NCBI RefSeq assembly: GCF_002434265.1
Contig: NZ_DJJS01000004.1
Location: 439,079 to 503,078 of the forward strand
DNA length: 64,000 nucleotides
Origin: Pseudomonas sp. UBA6562
Lineage (GTDB): Bacteria > Pseudomonadota > Gammaproteobacteria > Pseudomonadales > Pseudomonadaceae
Reading direction: 5' to 3'
The translations under genes were made by a program, and so were the position numbers. Positions 1 through 8,808 of the stretch are shown here, one piece after another (the first letter of the stretch is position 1; every line of letters starts with the position of its first letter). The notes under the pieces are model-generated. The model was not told the origin of the DNA. It did not search any database and saw only the letters and a list, made by a program, of their open reading frames with translations.

Positions 1-1
1 C

Positions 2-1987
2 GGGCGTGACGTGTTCGTCTATACCATCCGCGACGCCGATGGTGACGAAAGCACCGCCACCGTCACGCTTGATGTCAGGGATAGCGGCTTAGTCGCCTGT
101 CCAGATTGGGAAATCAAGGTCTACGAAAAAGCCTTGGATTTGAACAAGGACGGCAACGACCTGGCCCCCGGTACCGTAATCGGCAGCAATCCCGGTTCCC
201 GTGGCGAAACCGATACTGGTTCCCTAGTCGGCGCAGTCTCCGGTGGTGTTGGGCAGCTCAGCTATAGCTTGATCGGTAGTGCCATCGGCCAGCACGGTCA
301 AATCCACATTCAGCCCGACGGCACGTACACCTACACCCTGACCTCCGCGCCGAAAACACCTGGCAGCCCCAACAACGGCGCAGACACCCAGACCGAAACC
401 TTCACCTATCAAGCCACCGACGCCAATGGCAACAACGTGACCGGCAGCATCGTGGTGCGCATCGTCGACGATGTGCCCATCGCCCATTGCGATTCGGCCC
501 AAGTGCGTGAAGGCGGTACGGTCAGCGGCAATATTCTGCTCAATGACATCATCGGCGCTGATGTGCGTGCCGATGGGCAGTATGTGGTAGGCGTCAGGGC
601 TGGCCACGACACCAGTACCTCGGCCCTGGGCCAAGTCGGCACGCAGGTACAGGGCCAATATGGCTTCCTCATCATCGCCGCCGACGGCAACGCCACCTAC
701 CACGCCAACCCCAACAGCGTGGGCAGCGCAGGTGGGCGTGACGTCTTCGTCTACACCATCCGCGACGCCGACGGCGACGAAAGCACCGCCACCGTCACGC
801 TCGACGTAAAAGACAACGCGCCACCCCTGTGCAGCATCGCCTACGCTCAGGCCGCGCCCCTGTTCCTTGATCGCACCGAATTCGCTAGGCCCATCGCGCG
901 CGGCGATTTCATCAGCACCCCTGGCAACCTGACCGCCGTCTTGGTGGTGGCGGGCCTGCTTGGCGCTGCTCAGGCGCACGAACAGGCCGACCCGCAGCAT
1001 TTCACCGTGGATTTGCACCAAGGCGAACGACTGAGCTTGAAGCAGGACACGACCAGCGCCGAGGTCTCGCTGGCCTGGCAAGACCCCACTGGCCAAATCC
1101 ACACCCTCGACGAGCATGGCCAGTTCGTGGCAGCGCACGATGGCATGTACAGCTTGTTGGTTTCTAGCACAGCCGACAGCGGCGCGGGCCATGTACCGCA
1201 GGATTATCGGCTGAGCCTGGTGCTCGACCATCCGACGCTGGCCGATCAAGCCTCGCAGCCGCTTGCAAGCCCGGTCGATGCGCACACGGCCGCCGCCCTT
1301 GTCGTCACGGCGGGGGCCGCACATGCCGCAGCAGTCGCCCACCCGCAATCGGCCGAGGCGAACGGCGCTGCTCAAGGTGCCGAGAGCATTTCCGCGACCA
1401 CGCACCCTGCCACAGGGGAGCCTATAGTTAGCACCCTCGGTGCCGAGGGGTTGCCAGAAAGCAATGGGGTGTATGCGACCAACGCCCAGCCGGCCGGCAC
1501 CAGCGCAACGGCCGATTCCTCCGGCGCACACGCCGACCCGAACGCCGCTCAGCGCGCAGATGCGCTGATCGATTTCGACGAAGACAGCGGTTTGTTCATC
1601 AGCATCCATGACACGCTGGGCTCGGAGGGCCACGCGAACGGCATTGCCAGCGTCGACACCCCGGTCTGGCACCCCGTCGAATCAGAGCGGGCGCCTTCTG
1701 ACGACGCCCTCGCCAGCACGGACCCGCTGGATCTGTCGCAGCTCCTGCAAGGTGAGGGCGTGGACACCGATTCGCTGGAGCATTACCTGCACCCCTCTGC
1801 TAGCGCTGCGCCAATCCCGCTGCACACCGGCGATCCGCTGCAAGCGAGTGCCGAGCGGACGGACCAACCCGACCCTCACCTGGCACCCCTGCCCACGGTC
1901 GAGGCCGCGCACCTGATGACTTCGGACAACGCCGCACTGCTCAACACACTGTTCGGTACCTCACCGCCGCCGGTCGACAACGTCTGA
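2..1987 (+). CDS. Large type-I-secreted VCBS-repeat adhesin, C-terminal end (5' partial)
   Basis: The reading frame is already open at base 2, so only the last 661 residues are visible. The protein starts inside a VCBS/T1SS-143-type repeat. The segment beginning GRDVFVYTIRDADGDES at base 2 recurs almost identically at base 734, giving a repeat period of 732 nt (244 residues). Between them lies a domain ending IVVRIVDDVP, typical of T1SS-143 repeats. After the repeats, roughly bases 985-1230 resemble a PPC (pre-peptidase C-terminal) beta-sandwich. The tail contains LDLSQLLQGEG followed by LEHYLH, the signature of the C-terminal type I secretion signal in this class of RTX-like adhesins. Such proteins are exported by a LapBCE/TolC-type machine and act at the cell surface in adhesion and biofilm. 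No secretion genes lie in this window. Which Pseudomonas adhesin this corresponds to cannot be settled from the tail. Confidence 0.85.
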   Translation, partial: GRDVFVYTIRDADGDESTATVTLDVRDSGLVACPDWEIKVYEKALDLNKDGNDLAPGTVIGSNPGSRGETDTGSLVGAVSGGVGQLSYSLIGSAIGQHGQIHIQPDGTYTYTLTSAPKTPGSPNNGADTQTETFTYQATDANGNNVTGSIVVRIVDDVPIAHCDSAQVREGGTVSGNILLNDIIGADVRADGQYVVGVRAGHDTSTSALGQVGTQVQGQYGFLIIAADGNATYHANPNSVGSAGGRDVFVYTIRDADGDESTATVTLDVKDNAPPLCSIAYAQAAPLFLDRTEFARPIARGDFISTPGNLTAVLVVAGLLGAAQAHEQADPQHFTVDLHQGERLSLKQDTTSAEVSLAWQDPTGQIHTLDEHGQFVAAHDGMYSLLVSSTADSGAGHVPQDYRLSLVLDHPTLADQASQPLASPVDAHTAAALVVTAGAAHAAAVAHPQSAEANGAAQGAESISATTHPATGEPIVSTLGAEGLPESNGVYATNAQPAGTSATADSSGAHADPNAAQRADALIDFDEDSGLFISIHDTLGSEGHANGIASVDTPVWHPVESERAPSDDALASTDPLDLSQLLQGEGVDTDSLEHYLHPSASAAPIPLHTGDPLQASAERTDQPDPHLAPLPTVEAAHLMTSDNAALLNTLFGTSPPPVDNV

Positions 1988-2003
1988 GGCCCTGCGGGCG
2001 CTG

Positions 2004-3194
2004 TCAGGCCGTGCGGGGTTTGAGGATCAGCAAGGTCAGAAGACCGGCGACGATCCCCCAGAAGGCCGAGCCGACCGACAGCAGGGTGAAGCCCGAGGCG
2101 GTGACCATGAAGGTGACCAGCGCCGCCTCGCGCTCGCGCGACTCGGCCATGGCGATGTGCAGGCCGTTCATGATCGAGCCGAGCAGGGCCAGGGCGGCGA
2201 TCGACAGCACCAGCTCCTTGGGCAGGGCGGCGAACAGCGCCGCCAGGGTAGCGCCGAAGATGCCGGCCACGCCGTAGAACGCCCCGCACCAGACTGCGGC
2301 GCTGTAGCGCTTGGTCGAATCCTCATGGGCTTGCGGGCCGGTGCAGATCGCCGCGCTCAGGGCCGCCAGGTTCAGGCCATGGCCGCCGAAAGGCGCCACC
2401 AGCAACGACGCCACGCCCGTAGCGGTGATCAGCGGCGAGGCCGGCACGTCGTAGCCGTCGGCGCGCAGCACGGCCATGCCAGGCATGTTCTGCGAGGTCA
2501 TCACTACCACGAACAGTGGGATACCGATGCTGATGGTGGCGGCCAGGGAGAAGCTTGGGGTGGTCCACACCGGTGTCGCCACTTGCAGGTGGAAACCGCT
2601 GAAGTCCAGCAGGCCCAGACCGCCGGCCAGGGCCGTGCCGACCAGCAGCGCCACCAGTACGCAGTAACGCGGCGAGACGCGCTTGACCAGCAGGTAACTG
2701 AAGAACATGCCCACCACCAAGAGCGTCTGGTGCTGGGCGGCGACGAAGATTTCACTGCCGATGCGAAACAGAATGCCGGCCAGCAGCGCCGAGGCCAGCG
2801 AGGCGGGGATGCGTCGCACCAAGCGCTCGAAGCTGCCTGTGAGCCCGCAGACCAGCACCAGCACCGCGCTGGTGATGTAGGCGCCGACGGCCTCGTTGTA
2901 GCTAACCCCGCCCAGGCTGGTGATCAGCAGTGCCGCGCCCGGTGTCGACCAGGCGATGGTCACGGGCGTGCGATAACGCAGCGATAGGCCGATGCTGCAC
3001 ACCGCAATGCCGATCGACAGCGCCCAGATCCACGAGGAAATCTGCGCGCTGGTCAGGCCGGCCGCTTGCCCGGCCTGGAACATCAGCACCAATGAGCTGG
3101 TGTAGCCGGTGAGCATGGCGATGAAGCCGGCGACCACGGCGGACGGTGAGGAGTCTGCCAGCAGATGCGGGCGAACGGGTTTGGCGAGCGACAT
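2004..3194 (-). CDS. benE: BenE-family benzoate/proton symporter-like transporter
   Basis: This 396-residue polytopic protein has about eleven or twelve hydrophobic segments and matches the BenE (benzoate:H+ symporter) family in length and in motifs such as IAWSTPGAALL near residue 80 and APFGGHGLNLAA in the middle. The family imports benzoate or related aromatic acids across the inner membrane. The gene is transcribed toward the adhesin and ends 16 bp beyond the adhesin stop, so the two are convergent. The start is the ATG at 3192-3194. No ben catabolic genes lie nearby, so the true substrate is uncertain. Pseudomonads carry several BenE paralogues. Confidence 0.85.
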   Translation of the reverse strand: MSLAKPVRPHLLADSSPSAVVAGFIAMLTGYTSSLVLMFQAGQAAGLTSAQISSWIWALSIGIAVCSIGLSLRYRTPVTIAWSTPGAALLITSLGGVSYNEAVGAYITSAVLVLVCGLTGSFERLVRRIPASLASALLAGILFRIGSEIFVAAQHQTLLVVGMFFSYLLVKRVSPRYCVLVALLVGTALAGGLGLLDFSGFHLQVATPVWTTPSFSLAATISIGIPLFVVVMTSQNMPGMAVLRADGYDVPASPLITATGVASLLVAPFGGHGLNLAALSAAICTGPQAHEDSTKRYSAAVWCGAFYGVAGIFGATLAALFAALPKELVLSIAALALLGSIMNGLHIAMAESREREAALVTFMVTASGFTLLSVGSAFWGIVAGLLTLLILKPRTA

Positions 3195-3416
3195 GGATCG
3201 TTCCCTGAGCGGATGTAAGCAGTGTTTTCAGCCTACCGGCTGGGCGCACAGGCTTTGCCATACAGCCGCGTGCGGGTTGGGCCGTACAGTCGTCGGTCAA
3301 GGGTGGGGGCAGTGGGAAAGTGGCCGCGCTCGGTGTGCGAGGGCAAGCATCGCTCGGCAGCTGTGCAGTTGACCGCAGTCGCCGTTCTAACCGCAGGCGA
3401 TGCCGGTGCCAATCAC

Positions 3417-3447
3417 GCTGCGGCAGTGGCCCCTGGGCCACCGCAGC
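3417..3447. terminator. Inverted repeat downstream of the glutaredoxin-like gene
   Basis: GCTGCGG plus TGGCCC pair with GGGCCA plus CCGCAGC around a CCT turn, with a three-base bulge. It lies about 20 bp beyond the minus-strand stop at 3469. There is no T-run, so this may be a stabilising 3' hairpin rather than a classical intrinsic terminator. Confidence 0.4.
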
Positions 3448-3468
3448 AACGGCGCAGCAGCCGTAGAC

Positions 3469-3840
3469 TCAGACGTTGCCGAAGCGCCGTTCGAGGTAGG
3501 CGATGATGTCGTTGGACTCGTACATCCAGCGCACTTCGTTGCCTTCTTCGATACGCAGGCACGGCACCTTGATGCGGCCGCCGCCTTCGAGCAGGGCCTG
3601 GCGGTGCTGCGGGTCGTGCTTGGCGTCGCGCAGGGCCACCGGTACGTTGAGGCGGTGCAGGGCACGGCGGGTCTTGACGCAGAACGGGCAGGCATGGAAC
3701 TGGTACAGCGCCAGGTCGCGCGCCTGTTCCTCCACCTGCGCCTGGGCGGCAGGGTCGCGTTTGCGCTTGGCCGGGCGGCTGATCCAGTCGCCGAAGACGA
3801 TAAGCTGGCCGAGACCGACGCGCAGGGCTTTGACGATCAT
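3469..3840 (-). CDS. Glutaredoxin/GST N-terminal-domain thiol-redox protein
   Basis: This 123-residue protein has a single thioredoxin fold of the glutaredoxin/GST-N type. The active-site motif HACPFCVK follows the strand LALYQF, and the cis-proline motif KVPCLRI and the glutathione-binding ESNDIIAYL motif follow. A basic N-terminal extension of about 45 residues precedes the fold. Members reduce disulfides or glutathionylated proteins using glutathione. It is preceded by folE on the same strand, but a strong terminator separates them (3866-3890), so it probably has its own promoter or depends on read-through. The start is the ATG at 3840, with GGAG upstream. A partner protein cannot be named from sequence. 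Confidence 0.8.
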   Translation of the reverse strand: MIVKALRVGLGQLIVFGDWISRPAKRKRDPAAQAQVEEQARDLALYQFHACPFCVKTRRALHRLNVPVALRDAKHDPQHRQALLEGGGRIKVPCLRIEEGNEVRWMYESNDIIAYLERRFGNV

Positions 3841-3865
3841 GGAGCACTCCTGAAAGCAGATAAAC

Positions 3866-3890
3866 GAAAAAGCCGACCCAAAGGCCGGCT
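3866..3890 (-). terminator. Intrinsic terminator after folE
   Basis: Read on the minus strand, an 8-bp stem (AGCCGGCC/GGTCGGCT, one G-T pair) with a TTTG loop is followed by TTTTCGTTT. It sits 17 bp past the folE stop and is a textbook Rho-independent terminator. Confidence 0.8.
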
Positions 3891-3906
3891 CGCGCTCAGC
3901 GGGCGA

Positions 3907-4452
3907 TCACTTGATCAGGCTGAGGAATTCGGTGCGGGTGGCGGCGTTGGCGCGGAATTCGCCGAGCATCACCGAGGTGATCATGCTGGAGTTCTGCTTC
4001 TCGACACCGCGCATCATCATGCACATGTGCTTGGCCTCGATGACCACGGCCACGCCCGCGGCGCCGGTCACCTGTTCGATGGCTTCGGCGATCTGCCGGC
4101 TGAGGTTTTCCTGAATCTGCAGGCGGCGGGCGAACATGTCGACGATCCGCGCGACCTTCGACAGGCCAAGGACCTTGCCCTTGGGCAGGTAGGCGACGTG
4201 GGCCTTGCCGATGAAGGGCAGCATGTGGTGCTCGCACATCGAATACAGCTCGATGTCGCGCACCACCACCATTTCGCTGTTATCAGAACTGAACAGGGCG
4301 TTGTTGGTGACTTCTTCGAGGGTCTGCTCGTAACCGCGGCAAAGGTACTTCATGGCCTTGGCTGCCCGCTTGGGCGTGTCGCGCAGGCCCTCGCGGGAGA
4401 TGTCCTCGCCGATCTGGCCAAGGATCTCGGTGTAGTTCTGTTCCAGGGACAT
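3907..4452 (-). CDS. folE: GTP cyclohydrolase I
   Basis: The enzyme converts GTP to 7,8-dihydroneopterin triphosphate, the first step toward tetrahydrofolate. The 181-residue protein has the full fold. The zinc site is visible as SMCEHHMLPF and the later HMCMMMRGVEK. The signatures GYEQTLEEV and LGLSKVARIVD are conserved, and the length is typical of the short bacterial type IA enzyme. The start ATG at 4450-4452 is preceded by a weak AGGT-type ribosome site. It lies downstream of the Smr-domain gene on the same strand (69 bp gap) and is closed by a strong intrinsic terminator. Pseudomonads often carry more than one folE paralogue, so this copy may be condition-specific. Confidence 0.95.
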   Translation of the reverse strand: MSLEQNYTEILGQIGEDISREGLRDTPKRAAKAMKYLCRGYEQTLEEVTNNALFSSDNSEMVVVRDIELYSMCEHHMLPFIGKAHVAYLPKGKVLGLSKVARIVDMFARRLQIQENLSRQIAEAIEQVTGAAGVAVVIEAKHMCMMMRGVEKQNSSMITSVMLGEFRANAATRTEFLSLIK

Positions 4453-4521
4453 GGATCTACCTGTGGGAATTTTCGCAAAAATGAAGGGTAAGTCGGAGGA
4501 CGCAGCGCTGCAAGCGCGATG

Positions 4522-5082
4522 TTACTCGTCGCGGCCTTCGAGCATGGTGCGTTTGAGCATCACATACACCGCGCCCGTACCGCCGTGGCGCGGCTGGCAG
4601 GAAACGAAGCCGAGCACCTGCGCATGCTGACGCAGCCAGGTGTTGACGTGGCTCTTGATCATCGGCCGCTTGCCGTCCAGGCGCGCGGCCTTGCCGTGGG
4701 TGACCCGCACGCAGCGCACTTCCAGCTTGGTGGCTTCGGCGATGAAGTCCCAGAGGGTTTCGCGGGCCTTTTCCACACTCATGCCGTGCAGGTCGAGGCT
4801 GCCCTCGAAGGCGATCTGGCCGAGCTTGAGCTTGCGCAGCTGGGCTTCCTGCACGCCGTCGCGGCGCCAGAGCAGCTCGTCTTCGGCGCCCACGTCGATG
4901 ACGAACTGATCGGACAGGCCGTCGATCACCAGTGTCTGGTCGCTGCGAACCGTCGCCTTCTGGCGCAAACCGGCCAACTGCTGGCGGTCGGCCTTGGGCT
5001 TGCCGACTTCGGCGCGGTCGTGGGTGATCGGCTTGACGCCGCGCACTTCGCTACGAAAGAGGGAAAAATCGTCGTCTTGCAT
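4522..5082 (-). CDS. smrA: Smr-domain protein (SmrA/YdaL-type putative nuclease)
   Basis: This 186-residue protein has an N-terminal extension of about 90 residues and a C-terminal stand-alone Smr domain. The LDLHGM motif is followed by the helix VEKARETLWDFI, the segment VRVTHGKA, and the terminal GGTGAVYVML. Smr domains are related to the C-terminal part of MutS2, and stand-alone versions have nicking or RNA-processing nuclease activity; in E. coli, SmrB cleaves mRNA at collided ribosomes. The downstream motif here is THGKA rather than the glycine-rich HGxG usual in SmrB, so function by analogy is only tentative. It shares a strand with folE. Confidence 0.85.
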   Translation of the reverse strand: MQDDDFSLFRSEVRGVKPITHDRAEVGKPKADRQQLAGLRQKATVRSDQTLVIDGLSDQFVIDVGAEDELLWRRDGVQEAQLRKLKLGQIAFEGSLDLHGMSVEKARETLWDFIAEATKLEVRCVRVTHGKAARLDGKRPMIKSHVNTWLRQHAQVLGFVSCQPRHGGTGAVYVMLKRTMLEGRDE

Positions 5083-5164
5083 GTTGCCTCCACCTGAGGC
5101 GGCGTAGTTTACGCCACTGCGCAGGGCAGCGGCAGTCTGGCCGCGACATGCGCAGGCGTCGGCC

Positions 5165-5755
5165 TCAGATCAGGCTGGCGGTCGGCGCCACGCAGGCGAA
5201 GTTGTCGGCCATCACCGCCATCTCGCACTGGTGGATCTGCGCGGCGGGAATCACGCTGTCCTTGAAGGCCAGGTCACGGGTGGCGCTGGCGTCTTCGACC
5301 AGGGTGCAGCGGTAGCCGTAGTCCTTGGCGCGGCGCACGGTGGTGCTGACGCTCGAGTGGCTCATGAAGCCGCAGACGATCAGGTCGAGGTGGCCGAGGC
5401 CCTGCAGGGTTTCATGCAGCTTGGTGTTCTTGAAGGCATTGGGCATGCGCTTTTCGATCACCAATTCGCCCTCGCGTGGCTCGAGCCCCGGAATGAATTC
5501 GCCGCGTGGACCCTGCGGGTCGAACAGACCGCCCACGGTGCCCAGATGACGCACATGGATGATCGGGCGCCCGGCCAGGCGGGCGGCATCGAGCAGACGG
5601 GCGATGTTGGCCGTGGCCTCGTCCATGCCCGACAGCGCCAGCGGACCGCTGAGGTACTCCTTCTGCGCATCGATGATGATCAGGCTGGCCTGGCTCAACT
5701 TGGCCGGCGGATAATCGCGACCGCTCAGACGCAGCATCGTGGTTGCAACGGACAT
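5165..5755 (-). CDS. Isochorismatase-like cysteine-hydrolase-family protein with Ser at the nucleophile site
   Basis: This 196-residue Rossmann-like protein of the isochorismatase/nicotinamidase superfamily has the catalytic Asp at IIIDAQKEY (Asp29) and the catalytic Lys at EKRMPNAF (Lys102). The position normally holding the nucleophilic Cys reads SHSSV, with Ser135 (codon AGC) in place of Cys. The family hydrolyses small amides or vinyl ethers, and a Ser variant may be altered or inactive. The ATG at 5755 was chosen because AAGGAG lies six bases upstream; a longer frame exists but its extra 43 residues are not family-like. It is transcribed divergently from prmB. The substrate is unknown. 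Confidence 0.8.
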   Translation of the reverse strand: MSVATTMLRLSGRDYPPAKLSQASLIIIDAQKEYLSGPLALSGMDEATANIARLLDAARLAGRPIIHVRHLGTVGGLFDPQGPRGEFIPGLEPREGELVIEKRMPNAFKNTKLHETLQGLGHLDLIVCGFMSHSSVSTTVRRAKDYGYRCTLVEDASATRDLAFKDSVIPAAQIHQCEMAVMADNFACVAPTASLI

Positions 5756-5934
5756 CAAGGGCTCCTTTGGGATAGGGCTGTTGCGCGCCATTGTCCTCTG
5801 CCGCGACGACAATGGGAATGCTTGACAGCGCAAGCGGCGCAGTTGCTGGCCTGTGGCTACATGACGGCACGTTCGGAGAAACATTTACAGACGCAGACTG
5901 ATAGACTTTCCCGCTGCCTTCCAAGGAGTCCACC

Positions 5935-6843
5935 GTGATCACTTCCCGCCTGCGCACCTTGCGCGACCACATTCGCTGGGCGGTCAGCCGCTTCCACGAA
6001 CACGACCTGTTCTTCGGCCACGGCGCCGACAACGCCTGGGACGAAGCGCGCCAACTGGTGCTCGGCGCCTTGCACCTGCCGTTCGAAGTGGCCGACGCCT
6101 ACCTCGACTGCCAGCTCGAAGACGACGAGCGCGTGCGCCTGCAACACCTGTTCAAGCGCCGCATCGAAGACCGCATTCCCACCGCCTATCTGCTGGGCGA
6201 AGCCTGGTTCTGCGGCTTGTCGTTCATCGTCGACGAGCGCGTGCTGATTCCCCGCTCGCCCATCGGCGAACTGCTCGAAGCGCGCCTGGAACCCTGGTTG
6301 GGCAGCGAGCCGACGCGCATCCTCGACCTGTGCACGGGCTCGGGTTGCATCGGCATCCTGGCCGCCGACGTGTTCCCGGACGCCGAAGTGGTCTTGGCCG
6401 ACCTGTCGTTCGACGCCCTGGAGGTCGCCAACCAGAACATCGAACGCCATGGCCTCGAAGAGCGCGTCTTCACCGTGCAGGGCGACGGTTTCGCCGGCCT
6501 GCCGCAGCAGCGCTTCGACCTCATCCTGTCGAACCCGCCTTATGTCGATGCGCAGGATTTCGCCGACATGCCGGCCGAATACCAGCACGAGCCGGAGCTG
6601 GGCCTGGCCTGCGGCGACGATGGCCTGGACCTGGTGCGGCGCATGCTGGCCGAAGCGGCCGACCACCTGACCGAGAAGGGCCTGCTGATCGTCGAAGTCG
6701 GCAACAGCCAGGTGCACGTCGAACAGCGCTATCCGGAAGTGGACTTCGCCTGGCTCGAGTTCAAGCGCGGCGGGCATGGCGTGTTCATGCTGTCCGCCGA
6801 GCAGTGCCGCCAGCACCAGGATCTGTTCCGCGCACGGGCCTGA
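5935..6843 (+). CDS. prmB: Ribosomal protein L3 N5-glutamine methyltransferase
   Basis: PrmB methylates a glutamine side chain of ribosomal protein L3 during 50S assembly. The 302-residue protein has a helical substrate-recognition N-terminus and a class I SAM methyltransferase domain. The SAM loop is LDLCTGSGCIGI and the catalytic motif is SNPPYVD, where NPPY marks amide-nitrogen methyltransferases. The end matches the family (FKRGGHGVFML). The start is GTG at 5935, with AAGGAG nine bases upstream. It stands alone on the plus strand, between the divergent hydrolase gene and a convergent gene of unknown function. Confidence 0.93.
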   Translation: MITSRLRTLRDHIRWAVSRFHEHDLFFGHGADNAWDEARQLVLGALHLPFEVADAYLDCQLEDDERVRLQHLFKRRIEDRIPTAYLLGEAWFCGLSFIVDERVLIPRSPIGELLEARLEPWLGSEPTRILDLCTGSGCIGILAADVFPDAEVVLADLSFDALEVANQNIERHGLEERVFTVQGDGFAGLPQQRFDLILSNPPYVDAQDFADMPAEYQHEPELGLACGDDGLDLVRRMLAEAADHLTEKGLLIVEVGNSQVHVEQRYPEVDFAWLEFKRGGHGVFMLSAEQCRQHQDLFRARA

Positions 6844-6947
6844 TGGGTTTGCCGTGCTCGCCGCGTTGGCGGGCGTCGTGCAACAGGCGTCGTGCGACGG
6901 GTGCCGTGCAGTGGACGCCGCACAGCGGCGCGCTGCAGCACGCGCAG

Positions 6948-7733
6948 CTAGCGGGTGGCGATGAAGATCAGCAGGCCGGCCTGGAACACCGCGAAGGCCA
7001 CCAGGCAGGTGATGGTGAAGCGCAGGCCGCTGTCTTCGCGCTCGACCCGCGCCATGCGTTCGTCGCGTTCGCGCAACTGCGCGGTCATTTCCTGCAGTTG
7101 CTGTTCGGCCTGCTGCAGCATCGCCGCGCTGTCGAGCACCTGCAGGGCCTGCACCTTTTCCTCGTTCCAGTAAGGCCGCAACTGACTGACCACGCTGTCG
7201 AGGGTATGGCCCTTGGTCGGCTGGCCGTCGGCGTAGGCGATTTCCAGGCCGAAACTGCGCAGCACCTGATCGCGGCGCAGGCGCAGGTCGTCGTTCATGG
7301 CGTCACGCGCCGGCAGTTCAAGGGATTCGATCCGGTAGTCGGGCCAGCGCCCTTGCAGCCACTTGCCGGCCTGGGCCAGCAGGAAACGCCCCAAGCCGCG
7401 GTTGCTCGGCTCCAGGTTCAGGCTCTGCCCGCCGCCCAGTTGCACCTGGCGCAGGCCGTGGTCGACGCGCACGTCCAGACGATTCTGCTCCTTGTGCGTC
7501 ATTTGTCCGGGCAGGCGGATCTCCAGGCGCAGCAAGCTGTGGGCCGGGCTGTGCCTTTCCACATGGCCGAACTGCACGAAACGCAGCGGGTGCGCGCCGT
7601 GGCGGTCGGTGGGCAGCGGGCTCAGGCGCAGCAGTTGGAATTGTTCGGCGGCGGCGTCGGCCCAGGGCAGGGGCGCACTGGGCGGGTCCTGCGGCGCGGC
7701 GGCAGGTTCAGCGCCGGTAGGGGCGACGGTCAT
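6948..7733 (-). CDS. Unknown protein with coiled coil and C-terminal membrane anchor
   Basis: This 261-residue protein is not recognised. The first 35 residues are Pro/Ala-rich. A soluble region of about 170 residues follows, with a mainly beta-type pattern. Residues about 205-237 are Gln/Glu/Arg-rich and heptad-like, suggesting a coiled coil. The last 23 residues (LRFTITCLVAFAVFQAGLLI region) form one hydrophobic helix ending IATR. This is a tail-anchored layout with the soluble part in the cytoplasm. It is convergent with prmB and lies downstream of the alpha/beta hydrolase gene on the same strand (109 bp gap). Codon use looks native. No catalytic motif is visible. Confidence 0.7.
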   Translation of the reverse strand: MTVAPTGAEPAAAPQDPPSAPLPWADAAAEQFQLLRLSPLPTDRHGAHPLRFVQFGHVERHSPAHSLLRLEIRLPGQMTHKEQNRLDVRVDHGLRQVQLGGGQSLNLEPSNRGLGRFLLAQAGKWLQGRWPDYRIESLELPARDAMNDDLRLRRDQVLRSFGLEIAYADGQPTKGHTLDSVVSQLRPYWNEEKVQALQVLDSAAMLQQAEQQLQEMTAQLRERDERMARVEREDSGLRFTITCLVAFAVFQAGLLIFIATR

Positions 7734-7842
7734 GGAAAGTCCTCGGGTACGTGTCGGCGATGCACAGGGCAGGGCGGGGCGGCGCGTTCCAGCATCGATG
7801 CCGGGTTATCGGCCGCCCGCGCCGCAACCTGAGGGCCGCCGC

Positions 7843-8808
7843 TCAGTCCTGGGGCAGGGCGCGGATGAAGGCCACCACGCGCTCGCCCAGCTCCCGCGCC
7901 AAGGGCAGTTCCGGGTTGCTGTAACTGTCGCGCTGTTCGCTCATGTCCCGCGGGCTGATGCGCAGCATGTGGTTCATGCCGTCGATCAACACCAACTGCG
8001 CATCGGGTTTGGCCGCTTGCAACTTCTCGGCATCGAGCACCTCGACCTGCACGTCGTTGCGGCCCTGGACGATCAGGGCGGGCATCTTCAGGCGGCCGAA
8101 GGCGGCGGCCGGGTCCTGGCGCAACAGGGAAATCACGTAAGGCTGCACGCTTGGGCGGAAGGCCTGGCGCAAGGGCCTGGGCACATCGAGGCTGGTCTGG
8201 CCGGCTTGCAGGCGGTCGAGCAGCAGGTTGCCGCGCAGCATGTCGGCCGGATTCAAGCGCTTGGCCAGTTGCTCGCGCAGCACCTGGGCGATGGGCCGGC
8301 CGCTGCCGGCCAGGGTGACCACGGCGCTGGCCCCGGCGTCTTCGGCGGCAAGGCTGGCGATCAGCGCGCCTTCGCTGTGGCCGACGATGATCAGCGGCCC
8401 GAAGCGCGGGTCGGCACGTAGCTGGCGGCCCCAGGCGACGGCGTCGGCGACGTAGCGCTCGACGCTCAGGTCGCGCTCGTCGGGCGTGGCCGGCTGGCTC
8501 GCGGCGACGCCACGTTTGTCGTAGCGCACACTGGCGATGTGCTGCTTGGCCAGCAGCAAGGCCAGACGCTTGAGATTGTCGACCCGGCCCGAAGCCGGGT
8601 TGTTGCCGTCGCGGTCGGTCGGGCCGGAGCCGGGGATGATCAGCACTACCGGCGGCGGGGTGTCCTGCTGCGGCAACAGCAGGCTGCCATGCAGTACGCC
8701 CTGGCCGGTGTCGAGCTCGATCGGGCGTTGCGACACGGTCGGCGCCGCGGCGTAGGAGAGAGGTGCGAACAGGCACAACAGGAGCACAGCGACGAGACGC
8801 GAAGGCAT
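7843..8808 (-). CDS. Secreted/periplasmic alpha/beta hydrolase
   Basis: This 321-residue serine hydrolase has a Sec signal peptide (MPSRLVAVLLLCLFAPLSYA, cleavage after the Ala run). The oxyanion motif region PPVVLIIPGSGPTDRDG is followed by the nucleophile elbow VGHSEGA, a late Asp in LIVQGRNDVQV, and the catalytic His in IDGMNHML. The arrangement matches periplasmic serine aminopeptidase/esterase-type alpha/beta hydrolases. The substrate is unknown; small esters or peptides are plausible. It is divergent from aroC, with 178 bp between the two starts. Confidence 0.83.
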   Translation of the reverse strand: MPSRLVAVLLLCLFAPLSYAAAPTVSQRPIELDTGQGVLHGSLLLPQQDTPPPVVLIIPGSGPTDRDGNNPASGRVDNLKRLALLLAKQHIASVRYDKRGVAASQPATPDERDLSVERYVADAVAWGRQLRADPRFGPLIIVGHSEGALIASLAAEDAGASAVVTLAGSGRPIAQVLREQLAKRLNPADMLRGNLLLDRLQAGQTSLDVPRPLRQAFRPSVQPYVISLLRQDPAAAFGRLKMPALIVQGRNDVQVEVLDAEKLQAAKPDAQLVLIDGMNHMLRISPRDMSEQRDSYSNPELPLARELGERVVAFIRALPQD

